In this document: in pieces, positions 1-11,010 of the stretch | Numbering within the stretch: the first letter of the stretch is position 1 | Layout: every line of letters begins with the position of its first letter | Assembly: GCA_049999725.1 (NCBI GenBank) | Contig: JBNGIS010032348.1 | Coordinates: 1 to 24,562 of the forward strand | DNA from: Haplomitrium mnioides | Lineage: Eukaryota; Marchantiophyta; Haplomitriopsida; Calobryales | Direction: 5' to 3' | DNA length: 24,562 bases | Program-made: the position numbers and the translations under genes | Notes under the pieces: generated by a model | Seen by the model: the letters and a program-made list of their open reading frames with translations, nothing else | Told to the model about the DNA's origin: nothing | Databases searched by the model: none

Positions 1-45
<45 letters not shown>
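1..45. repeat. AG dinucleotide microsatellite
   Basis: The window opens with an uninterrupted AG repeat of about 22 units. It may extend past the left edge. No gene is attached to it. Confidence 0.97.
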
Positions 46-47
<2 letters not shown>

Positions 48-964
48 TAAGTTGAAAGTTTTATTGTGACTCTAGATGTATTTAACTTTTCTCTATGAAC
101 TTGTCTTCAAACTTGGAAATATTTTATGATGATTGGTTTGTGCAATAGTTGACAATATAGGCAAAGAAATTGAAGAATTCTCTTAAGTGTTTTGTGGCAA
201 GTTGTAAGGGATAGGACAAGTAAACTCATTAAGATCTTTTTAGTTGCAAGGTTCTAGGGTTCATAATTTTTTATTCATATGAGCAATGTGCAATCAGAGT
301 GCAGTTGTCTATAGAGAGGTTAACAAATTTGAACTCGTGTTTCTTTGTAGAAATCAATCGGAGAATTTTCTCAATGTATAAAAGAGCTCATGCAAATAGA
401 AAATGGCAATTACATCCAAGAGAGGTTATGGGAAGATGTTGCTGATGACTATAAGAAAAAGGTTCATAGAAACAAACACCACTTGGATGGATTTCGTTTC
501 TGTATTCAAAAGAATGAGTCGAAAATTGAAGCATGCAGAGTGTATATGCATAAGACAAGAAGAGTTTGGATAGATATGGCATACATTTGCTTGTGGGTCT
601 CACATTCTTGGGTCTTACTTTCCTTACATTGAGCCCCATCATTCTCTATTTACTACATTAGTAGGGAATGGAGGGGAGGGGATGGGAGGTAGTTGTTTAA
701 GATGTATAATTGCATCAATCTCCAAAACTTGATTCAAGGACGGATTGTCCTTTCCACGCTTGTATTGGAAGTGCTAGCAATAACTTCACTTGACAATGCA
801 ACATGTACTGACTTATCTTCCAATCACTCATTTATTTCATTCACTTATCTATATGCTTTGCAAGTCATTGTCGAAACACTATGTTGTATTGTGTTTACAT
901 CTAGTAAACCTATATTGTAGGAGGTACCATTACTTGCAACAGAATACAAGTTAAAGTTCACTCA
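46..964. other. AT-rich stretch with no recognisable gene
   Basis: Both strands carry only short open frames, the longest about 80 codons at 390-632, with no family motif and no splice-consistent extension. A purine-rich patch lies near 661-690. I see no LTR, tRNA or repeat structure here. It is probably intergenic DNA or very old repeat. Confidence 0.5.
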
Positions 965-1168
965 ATTACATGTGTCAAATGGCTAATATCAACATCCAAT
1001 TTTGTCATAAATATAGTGTTGTTGAAGTTGAGAAGTACCCTATTGCCAATGTTAACATCTCACTACATATGTAGTGTTGCAAATGCTAACATATATGTTG
1101 CCAATGTTAACTTGCACCTACATATGGAGTTTTTCTAATGTTGATATCTACCATCCAATGTTAACATC
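965..1168. repeat. Left piece of the GTTAACATC minisatellite
   Basis: About 200 bp of degenerate repeats with the recurring core (C/G)(C/T)AATGTTAACATC, followed by pieces such as CTACATATG and AGTGTTGC. The same motif fills 17305-18834. The two arrays are separated only by the long-LTR retrotransposon, which ends this piece mid-unit at AACATC. They are therefore read as one array split by an insertion. Confidence 0.8.
1164..1168. repeat. Target-site duplication, left copy (ACATC)
   Basis: ACATC directly precedes the proposed 5' LTR start, TGCTACG. It matches ACATC directly after the 3' LTR end, AACA, at 17305-17309. A 5-bp duplication is usual for Ty3/gypsy integrases. The target array contains AACATC repeatedly, so the match alone is modest evidence. 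The stronger support is that collapsing the two copies restores a normal repeat unit. Confidence 0.7.
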
Positions 1169-1901
1169 TGCTACGTCAGAAGGTTGAGAAGAAATGTGCA
1201 ATAGAGACAACATAGAAGATATAAAAAAGAAAGCTAGTTGAATCTACATCAATGTATCTTCAATTGAATTGGCTCTAAATCAAAGCATTTGCAAGGGAAT
1301 GAGATCTTCATCAAAGTATCTTCAAAAGAACAAGACCTACATTGACGTGTCATCAACTCTGCAACATCTTTGGCAAAAAAGAAGATAGTTAGCTGGCAAG
1401 CAAGGGTAAGTGGAAACCAACTCCAATAAAAAACCATTAAACTATCAAGAATTTCTAAGGAAGTGGTTGATCAAGACATGGTGAGCAAATTCTAAAAGTG
1501 TTGTGGGATGGTGTTATATCCTTCCTTTCTTGTGGGTCTCTTTAGTGGTCTATTTATATGATTGTAATTAAGAAGCAAAGTAAACATGTGTGGAGAACAA
1601 GAGAAGATCTAGAAATCAGGTTCATCAACAATCAAGAATCGGTTAAAGAACAGTACCTGTCAATAGAATTAAGATGAAAATAGGGATACCAAACAAGAAA
1701 GATGGTGAGAAATTGATGACAAAAATCCAAGAGCGTTCAAATGAATAGTGCAATGAGAGAAGTTTCTTTTAAGAGAATTGAATATAGATAGAGAATATTG
1801 GCCAGAATCCCGCCGAATCCTCAAAGAAAGAAAATATGGTTCATGTGAGAGACCAAGAAAAGGTGTGGAATTACAGTGTGGAGAATCAGCTTGATTGATA
1901 A
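1169..1901 (+). repeat. 5' LTR of the long-LTR element, first half
   Basis: This aligns by eye with 14565 to about 15365. Shared stretches include AAAGTATCT, GTCATCAACTCTGCAACATC, TGATCAAGACATGGTGA and TTCTAAAAGTGTTG. The 3' copy has roughly 75 bp more near 14790-14865. The LTR is cut at 1901/1902 by the chromovirus and resumes at 6803. Confidence 0.85.
1897..1901. repeat. Target-site duplication of the chromovirus, left copy (GATAA)
   Basis: GATAA lies just before the 5' LTR start TGTAATAG. The right copy at 6798-6802 is GACAA, one mismatch out of five. The uninterrupted 3' copy of the host LTR has ATAAC at the matching place, near 15353, which fits an insertion here. Confidence 0.7.
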
Positions 1902-2286
1902 TGTAATAGTACAAACATGATGTTGTGTTATTTATAAGAAAATAGAGAAGAGTGAAGGAAGTGGTAGGAGGTCACTTTTAGGGTTGAGATTAGATTACTT
2001 GCCTTCAAAGTCACTTTTAGAGTTTTAGAGTTGAAACTAGAAGTGAATCTAAGTGATTAATTTACAGTTGAAATTAGAAGTGACTTGTGAGTGAAGAAAT
2101 AGAGATGGCACCCTCTTCTCTTGTACACATAGAAGGGCTTCATAGCCCCACTTCTTATTCTAGACTTCCTCTCAAATCTTTGGTTGCTTGGCTTTTTCTT
2201 GCCTTATTGGCATTTGGTTGAAGAACTCTATTAGAATTCACTCTTAGGTCTTACTCATTTGGATTTAGTCTTTGAGTTCTTTTACA
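1902..2286 (+). repeat. Chromovirus 5' LTR
   Basis: Starts TGTAATAG and ends TTTTACA, the usual TG..CA ends. It matches 6401-6797 throughout, for example GGTCACTTTTAGGGTTGAG and TTGCCTTATTGGCATTTGG. The right copy has about ten extra bases near 6680. Confidence 0.92.
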
Positions 2287-2287
2287 T

Positions 2288-2299
2288 TGGTATTAGAGC
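2288..2299 (+). promoter_or_regulatory. Primer-binding site (tRNA-iMet type)
   Basis: TGGTATTAGAGC begins one base after the 5' LTR. It differs by one base from TGGTATCAGAGC, the complement of the 3' end of plant initiator-methionine tRNA that many plant LTR elements use to prime reverse transcription. Confidence 0.9.
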
Positions 2300-2331
2300 T
2301 ATGGTTCTTTTTGTTTTTGGTGGTGAGCTAT

Positions 2332-3043
2332 ATGAAGAATCAAGAGGCAAGTGTTCAAGCAATGGAACAACAGTTTGAACATCTTTCACTCCTTCTGAAA
2401 GAAATGATGAAAGAAAGAGCAACGTTTTAAGAAGAAGAGAGTTATGAGCGATTTCCAACACCAAAAGCATATGATGGGAAGATGGTTTGTGGTGCATCTG
2501 AGAACTTCATATTTGATTGTGAGAAATATTTTGAAGCTATAAACATTATAGGATTTGGTCGACGAATTCTATTTGCGACAAGTCAATTGGAAGAAGTTGC
2601 AAGAACTTGGTGAAGATATCAAATAGAATAAGCACAATGTGGATTTGTTGCTCTTATTGTTTCTTGGTGTAAATTCAAAGAAGCAATGATTTCAAGATTT
2701 AGAGTTGCAAATGCTTCAAAATTGGAAAGAGATTGATTGTCTTAATTAAAGCAACTTTGTACTGTAAGAAGTTATGTTGCACATTTTTCATAATAGAATT
2801 ATGCAAATTCTCGATATAAGAGAAGAAGAAGCACTAGACTGCTTTGTTCAGGGATTGAAGCTTCGTACAAGAATGGAAGTTACAATGAGAGAGCATGCTC
2901 AATTAGAAGAAGCAATATGCATGGCAGAGCGACATGACTTATTACTTACAACTATAGAAGCTCGATCACGTCATCAACCATTCAACAAACATACTCAAAA
3001 CTTTGCAAGCTCTAATGGAATTAAAGTTTTGACAAGGATTTGA
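2332..3043 (+). pseudogene. gag: Chromovirus gag remnant
   Basis: From ATG 2332 the frame reads a short N-terminus (MKNQEASVQAMEQ), then a gag-like core with ASENFIFDCEKYFEAI and, further on, REEEALDCFVQGLKLRTRME, typical of the retrotransposon gag domain. Stops interrupt it at several points (for example near 2428, 2611, 2629 and 2733). The longest clean piece is 2774-3043. Gag would form the virus-like particle that packages element RNA. No zinc knuckle was seen after the core, so it is lost or too diverged. Confidence 0.75.
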
Positions 3044-3059
3044 GGTACTTCATACTATC

Positions 3060-3489
3060 TTGATGGTATGATTGAGGAACACTCTTGTAGAATGTTGGTG
3101 GACAATGAGAGTAATGAAAAATTTATATTGCTACATTTTGCTAAGATAATCAAAGAAAATTTAAGCCTATCAAGGAGAGTGTTGTGAGTATGGCTGATGG
3201 CCAAAAGCACAACATACTTTGCTTTCAAAAGCCATTACTTCTAAGGATTGGAACAGAGTATAAGGAATCCATGCAACTTGTTATTGCATATGTACAATAT
3301 GACATCAATTTAGGGTTTCCTTGGCTTGAAGATCGATCTGCTCAACTTGATTGGGAAAAACAACAGATTCAAGCTACCTTACAAGGTAAGAAATTTATTT
3401 TGAAATGTTCGACATTGTTGGTGAAGAAGTTTAAATCACTTCAACATGTTAATTCAGTGGAGCAAAAGTTGTTTGTCTTTGTTGTTTAG
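3060..3489 (+). pseudogene. Chromovirus protease-region remnant
   Basis: An open piece at 3184-3489 contains YDINLGFPWLEDRSAQLDWE, which corresponds to the flap and second half of gypsy aspartic proteases (a D-(I/V)-x-LG-x-x-WL-x-x-x-x-x-x-DW pattern). The catalytic D(S/T)G is not intact. LVDNESN near 3095-3115 sits where it would be expected, in a different frame. The protease would cut the gag-pol polyprotein. This copy is nonfunctional. Confidence 0.6.
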
Positions 3490-3549
3490 ATCAAGCCCAT
3501 CATAGACTTGAGCATAGAGGGAGGAAAAGATGTGCCTACCTCAATGATA

Positions 3550-4330
3550 GATAATATTTTGAAAGAGTTTGTGGATGTGTTTCCGGAGGATTTGCCAAAG
3601 GGGTTACCAAACGATTGAGGAATGTCTTTTTAAATTGATTTGATACCAGGAAGTACTCCTTATAATCAACCTATATATTGGTTGTCATAACAAGAATTAG
3701 AGGAGCTTTGAAAGACATTGGTAAATCTTCTTGAGAATTATTTCCTTCAGCATAATACTTTGGCTTAGGGAGCTTTAGTATTCTTTGTACCAAAAAAAGA
3801 TGGTGAATTTTGCATTTCTACTTATTATCGAGGATTGAACAATCAAACATTGAAGAATGCCTATTCTCTACCTTGTATTGATGATTTGTTGGATCAATTG
3901 AGTGGTGTGCGATTATTTTCTAAGTTGGATCTTTTAATTGGCTATTGGAAAATTCTCATCAAGTCAAGTGAAGTACCAAAGACAACTTTTCGCACAAGGT
4001 ATGGGCATTTTGAGTGGAAGTTTCTTGCATTTAGTCTAACCAATGTTTTGGCAATATTTATGGATCAAATGCATTGAGTTTTTGATAGGTTATTGGATAA
4101 GTCAGTGTTGATGTCTTTGGACGATTTCTTTATCTTTATTAAAAGTGAAGTTGAGCATCATGCTCATTTCAAGGAAGTATTGCAAAGACTACGCAATTGG
4201 AAGTTTTATTGCAAGAAGTCTAAGTGTGAGTTTTAGAAGCAAGAGATGACCTATATATGGCATAAAGTGTCTGCGGATGGCATCAATATGGACAAAGAGA
4301 AAATTAAAGCTATTGTAGAGTGACCAATGC
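3550..4330 (+). pseudogene. Chromovirus reverse transcriptase remnant
   Basis: The region starts FVDVFPEDLPKGLP, the usual gypsy RT entry, and continues with ALVFFVPKKDGEF, then LDQLSGVRLFSKLDL, TTFRTRYGHFEW and the catalytic box SLDD at 4114-4125 (normally Y-x-DD, so the tyrosine is changed). KKSKCEF and the palm/thumb end follow. Stops occur near 3616, 3633, 3687, 3708, 3766, 4075 and 4234. RT copies element RNA into DNA. This copy cannot make a full enzyme. Confidence 0.88.
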
Positions 4331-4900
4331 CAAAAGATGTAAAGGATGTTCAGGCTTTTAATGGGCTAGCAAAGTTTTATTGAAGATTCATTCATTACTA
4401 TGCTCATATTGTTGCATCGCTTATAGATAAAGAGGCAAAGTTTCAATGGACAACCAAAGAGCAAAAGGCATTTCAACAACTCAAGGATGTAGTGTCTTCT
4501 CATCCGATTCTACAACCATATGACCCAAATGCAAGTTGTATAGTTGATTTTAGTGCATCTAATTTTGCTATTGGAGCAATATTACAACAAGTGTTTGATG
4601 ATGGACTTCATCTGATTGCCTTCATGTCAGGTTAACTAAATGCGGTGGAGAGGAATTATTTTGCAAGGGATAGAGAGCAGTTGGCAATGGTTTATGCTAC
4701 CAAGGTTTGAAGACATTGTCTTTTAGGAAAGCAAGTAGTTATATGCACCGATCACAAACCTTTGCTCTAGTCCATGCATTTGGAGAATGTCATAAGTCAT
4801 CATTATCGATGGGAAGATCAACTACAACTCTTTGATATCAAGTTGGAATACAAGTTGAGAAGGTTCTACACCATTCTTGATGCATTGTCACGAAGATTGG
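4331..4900 (+). pseudogene. Chromovirus RNase H remnant
   Basis: After the RT connection (AKFQWTTKEQKAFQQLKDV) comes a Ty3-type RNase H: CIVDFSASNFAIGAILQQ with the first acidic residue, then ERNYFARDREQLAMVYA and ICTDHKPLL. The fold ends near 4900 with LDALSRRLDD. Stops are present near 4633, 4708 and 4768. RNase H would remove the RNA strand after copying. The piece is too broken to work. Confidence 0.83.
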
Positions 4901-4989
4901 ATGATGGACTAAATATGTTGGAGGTTGCAAATGTTAGTATATAACATCTTGATGAAGCAACTAGTGATGACTTTCGACAAAAGTTATAG

Positions 4990-6140
4990 AAAGATGCCTT
5001 CTTTAATCTTATTAGGGTATGTTTGGCGGTCAAAGATAGTGAGCATCATACATTTTCCATTCAAGATAGTATTATCTATTAAAGCCATCAAATATATGAT
5101 CCACAAGATGATGTGCTTCGAATGGCCTATCTTCAAGAAGTGCATGACATTCCAAAATTTAGGTATCTGGGGGTAGACAAAACTATAGAGTTGCTTCAAC
5201 ACACTTGGTGGTGGACAAATCTAGCTTGAGATGTTCGTGGCTTTGTCCATTCTTGTGAAAGTTTTCAGCAAAACAAGGCTTCAAATCAAAAACCAGCTAG
5301 CTTTCTTCACCACTACCAATACTTACTACTTGTTGAGAATATGTAAGTTTAGATCTTATCACTTCGCTTCCAACCACACCTCGTAACTTTGCTGCCATTG
5401 TGGTGTTTGTGGATAAGCTAAGCAAACAGATTCATCTAGCACCGATGGTGGATATAGTGGATGCTCCACAATTGGCAAAGATTTACTTTGATGCATTCTT
5501 TTGTTATCATGGAATGCCAAAGGTGTTAATATGTGATAGAGATCCATGATTCACTAGGAAGTTTTGGCAAGATTTGTTCATACTTTTGGGTACCAAACTA
5601 TCTATGTCTATAACTTATCATCTTCAAACAGATGGGTAAACTCAACGTGTGAATTACATTGAGGAGGATATGCTTCAAACATTTATCAATGTTCATCATA
5701 TGGATTGGGATAGTTTCTTACCAGCTCACGAGTTTTCATACAAAACCTTCAAACAAGAAAGCACTTGATGTTCTCCTTTCTTTCTCAATTCAAATCAACA
5801 TCCTCTTGTTCTTGATGGTTTTCTTTCTACTTCTTCCAATGTTCCTAGTCTTTCTACCTTGTTGTCTTATTTATCTTCCTCTTTGCAAGATGCACGAAAC
5901 CTTCTTATTGCTCAAAATCAGCAATATATTTTAGGTAACAAAGTTATCCTTTCTACTCATGATTTTCCTTTGTCTTTAGATACTCAAGTCCGTAAGTTAT
6001 CTCTAGCTTGGATTGGTTCTTCTCAATTTCTCAAGTTATTTTTCTTCTTGTGTACAAACTTGTTCTACCTCTCTATATGAAGATTCCTTTTGTATTCCAT
6101 GTCTCTAAACTTTAACCTCTTGTTTCTAGTTCTTCTTCTT
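4990..6140 (+). pseudogene. Chromovirus integrase remnant
   Basis: A zinc-binding region runs to about 5300 (LQEVHDIPKFRYLGVDKT, then a C-terminal half with only one clear cysteine). The catalytic core runs from about 5350: VFVDKLSKQIHLAP holds the first Asp, ICDRDP the second, and QTDG-stop-TQRVN the third position, where Gln replaces the catalytic Glu. DARNLLIAQNQQY and GNKVILSTHDFPL mark the C-terminal part, ending FHVSKL near 6105. Several frame changes occur after about 5760. Integrase inserts the cDNA. Both the frame breaks and the lost Glu disable it. Confidence 0.82.
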
Positions 6141-6164
6141 TTCTAAATTGTGTTCAAATTCCTC

Positions 6165-6350
6165 CTCCATCTATAGTTCTTGATGATCATGAAGAATATA
6201 AGGTGGATTGTATTTTGGATAAACAAGTCTTCAAACATGGGCGACATCTTCAAGTTCAATATAAAGCTTTGTGAAATGATATATGCTTCATGATGCCACT
6301 TAGGAGTCGTGTTCAAACCTTGAGAATGCTCAAGAGGCTATTTGATTATT
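6165..6350 (+). pseudogene. Chromodomain remnant
   Basis: The frame reads PPSIVLDDHEEYKVDCILDK then QVFKHGRHLQVQYKAL, which matches the start of retroviral-type chromodomains (an E-Y-x-V-E-x-I-L-D-x-R pattern followed by a strand ending in Y-x-V-K-W). The closing part, LENAQEAI, appears in a shifted frame near 6320-6345. In chromoviruses this module sits at the integrase C-terminus and can guide insertion to certain chromatin. Frameshifts and stops are present. Confidence 0.78.
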
Positions 6351-6385
6351 TGAAATTGCCTGTCTTGACGAGGACGTCATCAATT

Positions 6386-6398
6386 GGAAGACGGGGTT
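6386..6398 (+). promoter_or_regulatory. Polypurine tract of the chromovirus
   Basis: GGAAGACGGGGTT lies directly before the 3' LTR. A purine-rich run in this place primes plus-strand synthesis in LTR retrotransposons. Confidence 0.65.
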
Positions 6399-6400
6399 TA

Positions 6401-6797
6401 TATAATAATACAAGCATAATGTTGTGCTATTTATAAAGAAAATAAAGAGAAGTGAAGAAAGTGGCATGAGGTCACTTTTAGGGTTGAGGTTAGATTACTT
6501 GCCTTCAAAGTCACTTTTAGAGTTTTAGAGTTAAAATTAGAAGTGACTTCTAAGTGATCAATTTAGGGTTGAAATTAGAAGTGACTTATAAATGAAGAAA
6601 GAGGGACGACACCCTCTTCTCTGATATAAAAAGAAGGGCTTTATAGCCCCACTCCTCATTCTAGAGTTTCTCTCGAATCACTTGGGTTTTTTGGTTGTTT
6701 GGCTTTTGCTTGCCTTATTGGCATTTGGTTGAGGAACTCTATTAGAGTTCACTATGAGTTCTTACTCATTTGGATTTGGTTCTTGAGTTCTTTTATA
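6401..6797 (+). repeat. Chromovirus 3' LTR
   Basis: The partner of 1902-2286. It starts TATAATAATAC where the left copy has TGTAATAGTAC, and ends TTTTATA where the left has TTTTACA, so both terminal dinucleotides have mutated here. Confidence 0.92.
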
Positions 6798-6802
6798 GAC
6801 AA
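6798..6802. repeat. Target-site duplication of the chromovirus, right copy (GACAA)
   Basis: Follows the 3' LTR directly and pairs with GATAA at 1897-1901 (four of five bases). The host LTR resumes with ATATCATGG, matching ATTATCATGG near 15358 in the 3' LTR. Confidence 0.7.
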
Positions 6803-7810
6803 TATCATGGTGTGTGTTGAGAGGATTCTGAAGGGAATGATGCTTTTGTGGAGATTGTAAAGAGATTCCGAACATGCATATGTCAAGAAAAAGATCCAAA
6901 TGTGTCTTAGAGTGCTGCAAGACTGGCAAACTTGAGGAAGAAGTGATAGTAGAAAATAATAGAAAGAGAACTTCTAACGTGTGTATGGTAGAGAAGATGT
7001 GGTGTTAAAACCTTTTCGAAGAATGTGTGAATCAACCTCTTGTACAGTTCCTATAGAGGGTCTAGGCTATCGACATTCTGCTTTGAGGTTCATAGAGTTG
7101 CTTCGATGGTGATGCTTCTGTTTTGTAGTCTGGTTAGTAAGTGTATATGTGTGCGTCCTCCTATCTTTATCTGTGTGATAGTTTTTATATTGTATGTCGT
7201 CTTACTAGATGAAATATCTAGATGTTGGGGCAACAAATAGACCTTAGAGTTCCCTTTTTGCCTTCCCAAAGACCCATTTGAGTCATAGTTTTGTCTACTA
7301 TTCTATCAGAGTCGTCACTTTGCTCTAGATCCAATATATCAAAATCGTGTTTGAATCTGCTCAATTCTATCAAAATACCATTTGAAATCTGATCTTGATG
7401 CCGCGAATTGATGCCCAATCCTTGCAACTCATGTTTTCTTTAGAACCCATCAAGTTGCACCCCTTCTAGGATAAATTTCTCTTGTAGTCATCTTCTCTGT
7501 TTTGCTAGTAGAAAATCTTTCCTTCTAGTGCCATTGTAGATCCATGATGTTGAAGTTGCTTAGTTTCTCAAGACATAGTGATAGCTTTGATTTAGTTAGT
7601 GGTGATGTTCTTGTTATCAATCTCTTAGTCTAACTTGTCACTCGCAAGAATACTCCCCAAGTTGCTGTAGAAAATCGATATTCGAAGAATACTACTATAC
7701 TACAACTATTGAGACTACGATGAACCCATTACCTTCCCTTTATATATTACTTGTGGTTAGAAATAGTCGACACCATGTGGTGGTTAGCTACCTTGATTCC
7801 TCTAGACACA
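6803..7810 (+). repeat. 5' LTR of the long-LTR element, second half
   Basis: Aligns with 15358-15770 and again with about 16790-17304. Shared stretches include ACGTGTG, GAATCAACCTCTTGTA, GAATACTACTATA and ACAACTATTGAGACTAC. Compared with the 3' LTR about 1 kb is missing between roughly 7240 and 7255. The end is uncertain. CTAGACACA at 7802-7810 is the best match to the 3' end AGTAACA, but no convincing primer-binding site follows. Confidence 0.75.
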
Positions 7811-8029
7811 TTGACCTTTGAAGATATTCATATCGTGACTCGTGAACACTCTTGATTGCTTTATACCTCTAGATGTGCATCAACTTGCTTTGTTCCTTTG
7901 TATGATCTCTCATTGGGTTTAGTACCTGCCTTGTTATTCCTACTTTTTTATTGCCTTACCTGAAATTGCATTTGCCATGCCAGATGTTGTCTTAGTTTGC
8001 TAGGAGATTTCCGTAGCTCCACTTGACTT
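7811..8029 (+). other. Leader region of the long-LTR element
   Basis: Between the proposed 5' LTR end and the first gag-like frame. No TGG-type primer-binding site could be recognised, probably because of decay. Nothing else is seen. Confidence 0.45.
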
Positions 8030-8775
8030 GTGTTAGCTCTCTCCTTTATGTGCCTTGTGCTAGAGGTTGCTTTTCTAGGAATCACCATAGCCTTCTTGCT
8101 CAAACTTAGAAGCAAAATTGACCAAAGTCACCTCATATCTAAGGGACGAGATCGCTACCTTGAAACTCCAAATGGTGAATTCCAGTCCTACACCAACTCT
8201 TCCTTCATTTGCTTCAAATATATGGTGGACCCGCTATAGCAAGCAACACTAGCCTCTCGAAGCTTGTCCTTTGATTTCATGGTGTGACATTTGCCTATCA
8301 TCCAATCATGTAAGTAATGTTTGTCTTGTTTGGCATAGAATCGAAGCAACAACTGCTCTAGCAGCTTTGGAAATCAACCAAGCAGTTGTACATCATGCTC
8401 AAATTGTCTCTCAAGTGCCAACTCCTCAACCTCCTTCCCAAGATCAAGCTCCTATACCAATGTACCAACACCAATATGTACCATAGCATGTTAGCTACCA
8501 GTATCAGCCCATCTGTCCGCCCCAAGACCATAGTTGCTACAGTTGCAACCAAAACGACCACATTGCCTATGATTGTCCTCATCAAAGATATTATCTTGGC
8601 CGCAATCAACGCATGGCCCAACACCCCTACAATTAGTACCTCTGACATCATTCATATCAACCATTGTACACTTCTCAAACTTTTAATTATCTCTAGCAAT
8701 CCTCCTATGCTCCACTCTCCTCCTCAAATCACCTCCTATCAACCACAACAATTGTTTGCTCTAGGTGCTCAATAG
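8030..8775 (+). pseudogene. gag: Long-LTR element gag remnant with zinc knuckle
   Basis: The first part ends with ETPNGEFQSYTNSSF and then YMVDPL, matching the end of the gag domain found in plant gypsy elements. After a stop, a Gln/Pro-rich linker (QVPTPQPPSQDQAPIPMYQH) leads to a complete CCHC zinc knuckle, CYSCNQNDHIAYDC, at 8535-8576 with exact C-x2-C-x4-H-x4-C spacing. The knuckle binds element RNA in the particle. Frame changes separate the pieces, so no full gag can be made. Confidence 0.78.
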
Positions 8776-9490
8776 TCTTCTCTTCCTCAACCTCCTTCTA
8801 CCATTTCCAATCTAAGGGCCAGTACTCCAATTGCCTTATTCAATCAACCAGCTGGTCGTAGAGAACATTCATTACATTGAAGTGGTTCTTGTGAACGTCA
8901 CTCTTCATTCAAGAAGCCACCTTCAACATCCAATATCGGCTGTTGCGCCTATTCCTCCCCCTAGGCCCTCACCTCCTCCTTTGATCATCCGAGAAAACAA
9001 TCCTTCCTCCTCTATATCTGATGTACGTCTTTTACCTTATGTAGCTAGACCCTTGTAGCTAGATCTGCCAATGCCCAATTCTTTGGTCCCAACCGTTCAT
9101 ACTCTGATTTTGGCCCCTGCCCCTAAGATGCCACGTGTTGGCACAACTAGTACTTGTCTAATGACTGAATCTCCATTTTTCACACATAGCCAATTATAAC
9201 TTCTTTAAGGATATGACATCTAGACCAACTAATATTACTTTGACCAGATTTTAAAAATATATATACCAATTTGCCAAGATTTATAGAAGGCTCTAGTGGT
9301 TCCACATTGTATGTCAAAATTTGTTAATCTCCTCCGAGCTCAGAAGCTCAAGTCTTAAATGCACAGTGTTAAGTCATCTTGTGAGACTCTTCTTCCCTAC
9401 CTACCCAATGTCGATCAACATTCGAAAGATGCAACAAAGTATCTTGATTCTTCTACCTCAAACACTCCTATTATTTAGATAGTCTATCTT
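8776..9490 (+). other. Gag-protease spacer of the long-LTR element
   Basis: Short Pro/Ser-rich frames, such as PIPPPRPSPPPLIIREN near 8950-9000, between the zinc knuckle and the protease-like piece. No known domain. Probably the low-complexity linker and the polyprotein start of this element. Confidence 0.5.
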
Positions 9491-9760
9491 TTTTATCAAG
9501 GTACACTTGGAACTTCAATCTTCATCGACATCATCTTAATTCTAGAATCACATTTACACACTGGCTCGACTATCAATATTATGACTGAATCAACCATGGA
9601 GTCTATCAAATATACTTCTTTGGCTTTGCATAAATCCTCCCTCCTCCTTTGTTTTGCAAATGGTTGTAAAATTGCACCCTTGGGTATTCTTTAGAATATT
9701 TTGAGCATTTGCAGACCAAGAATATTTGGCATACTACATTGTGATTAGTACTTTACAACA
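9491..9760 (+). pseudogene. Long-LTR element protease remnant
   Basis: The frame reads HTGSTINIMTESTMESI, matching the aspartic-protease active-site turn D(T/S)GS followed by a hydrophobic N-(I/V)-(L/M) stretch. The catalytic Asp is replaced by His. FANGCKIAPLGIL follows where the flap region would lie. Nonfunctional. Confidence 0.62.
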
Positions 9761-10189
9761 AAACCAACATCCTCTTCTCAATGGTCACCTCTAGCTCAAG
9801 CAAAGTCATACACAAATGGCTTTTGTAGCTGAAACATTGACACGATATCGGCCCGCCTATCAAAAGGGTAGTGTTTTTGATATACTCCAAAATCCCCATT
9901 TTGACACCCTAGCAAATTCATGAGATCCTTCACAATTTATTCTTTGTAGATCCGACTTCTCGATTTCTGGTCCCAAACTCTGATTCTTCCGATGAGTTTG
10001 ATTGTTTTGGTTTCCTATTCACTTCATGTAATTTTGTGAAGGTAAAATTTGTGGATATGCATGTTATCCTTGAACAACATAAGAGCTTAAAGATTAATGA
10101 CAAGCTAGATCCTCCTTCTCAATCTTGTTTTCAGGAACTCATCACGCATTACATTGATGTCCTTGCTTGGACATCAAAATAATACAACA

Positions 10190-11010
10190 AAATGACTGGT
10201 ATTTCCCCTTCCATATACTAGTATCACATTAAGCTCAAGCAAGATGCTAAACCCATTAGACAGTGCTCATATCGATTGAACCCAAACTATACAAAACTGG
10301 TCCAGACCGATCTTACCAAAATGTTAAATGTTGGAATCATATTGCATGCAAGCTTAACAAATTGGGTTTCTTCCATTGTTGTTGTTCCCAAATCTAATGG
10401 TTGGTGTCTGTGGAGATTTAAAGGACTTAATGGTACAAATGCTATGTAACCTTTTTCGATCCCATTTATTGACACTATCCTTGCTTTGATAACGTAGATG
10501 GACATCAATGCTATAGCTTCCTTGATGGATTCTCAAGATATAATCAGAATACCGTCTATCTTGATTCTCATCCACTCACTACTATTGCCACTCCTTGGGG
10601 ATGTTGGTCATATAACAAGTTAGTATTTGGCTTATGTAATCCCCTAAGTGCCTTCTATTGCATCATGGTTATGGCACTTGAATCCCTTTTGCATGGTCTT
10701 GACAAGTGCCTCAAAATTTATTTGGATGACTTTACATTTTTTGGTACAAAAGAGAATCATTTGAAGCATCTAGAGGCTCTATTCCTCTAGTATTGCCAAT
10801 TCGAAATCTCTCTAAATCCCCAAAAATGCAAATTCTTTGCCCTTGCTAGAGTTCTACTTGGTCACATTGTTTTGGAAATCGGACTGCAACCTGATCCTGC
10901 CAAACTCAATGTTATTATTGCCCTTCCTACCCCATAGTTAGTGAAACAACTCTAATACTTCTTGGGTAAGTCAGTGTATTGTCGAAGATACTATAAGAAT
11001 TATGCTCGAA
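10190..11010 (+). pseudogene. Long-LTR element reverse transcriptase remnant
   Basis: KPIRQCSYRLNPNYTKLVQT begins the fingers domain, followed by TKMLNVGIILHASLTNWVSS and VVVPKSNGW. The catalytic box YLDD is intact at 10719-10730, inside KIYLDDFTFFGTKENHLKHL. SLNPQKCKFFALARVLLGHI closes the palm and thumb. Stops lie near 10447, 10497 and 10788, and frame changes separate fingers from palm. The RLNPNY entry and the LDDFTxFG form resemble long-LTR, non-chromodomain plant gypsy elements. RT would copy the element RNA, but this copy is dead. Confidence 0.87.

Larger units (their letters stand above)
1902..6797 (+). mobile_element. Ty3/gypsy chromovirus nested in the 5' LTR
   Basis: A 4.9-kb element with LTRs at 1902-2286 and 6401-6797, a primer-binding site close to the initiator-methionine tRNA type, a polypurine tract before the 3' LTR, and gag-protease-RT-RNase H-integrase-chromodomain remains in that order. 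The C-terminal chromodomain identifies a chromovirus. The small size and short LTRs are like the Reina group, though clade assignment needs an RT tree. The LTRs differ at roughly one site in nine by eye, and the coding region has many stops, so it is dead. It interrupts the 5' LTR of a larger element, whose two halves match one continuous stretch at 14565-15770. Confidence 0.9.

Noticed and set aside
390-632. 80-codon frame near the left edge
   Set aside because: No motif, no homology I can name, and an equally long antisense frame covers the same bases.
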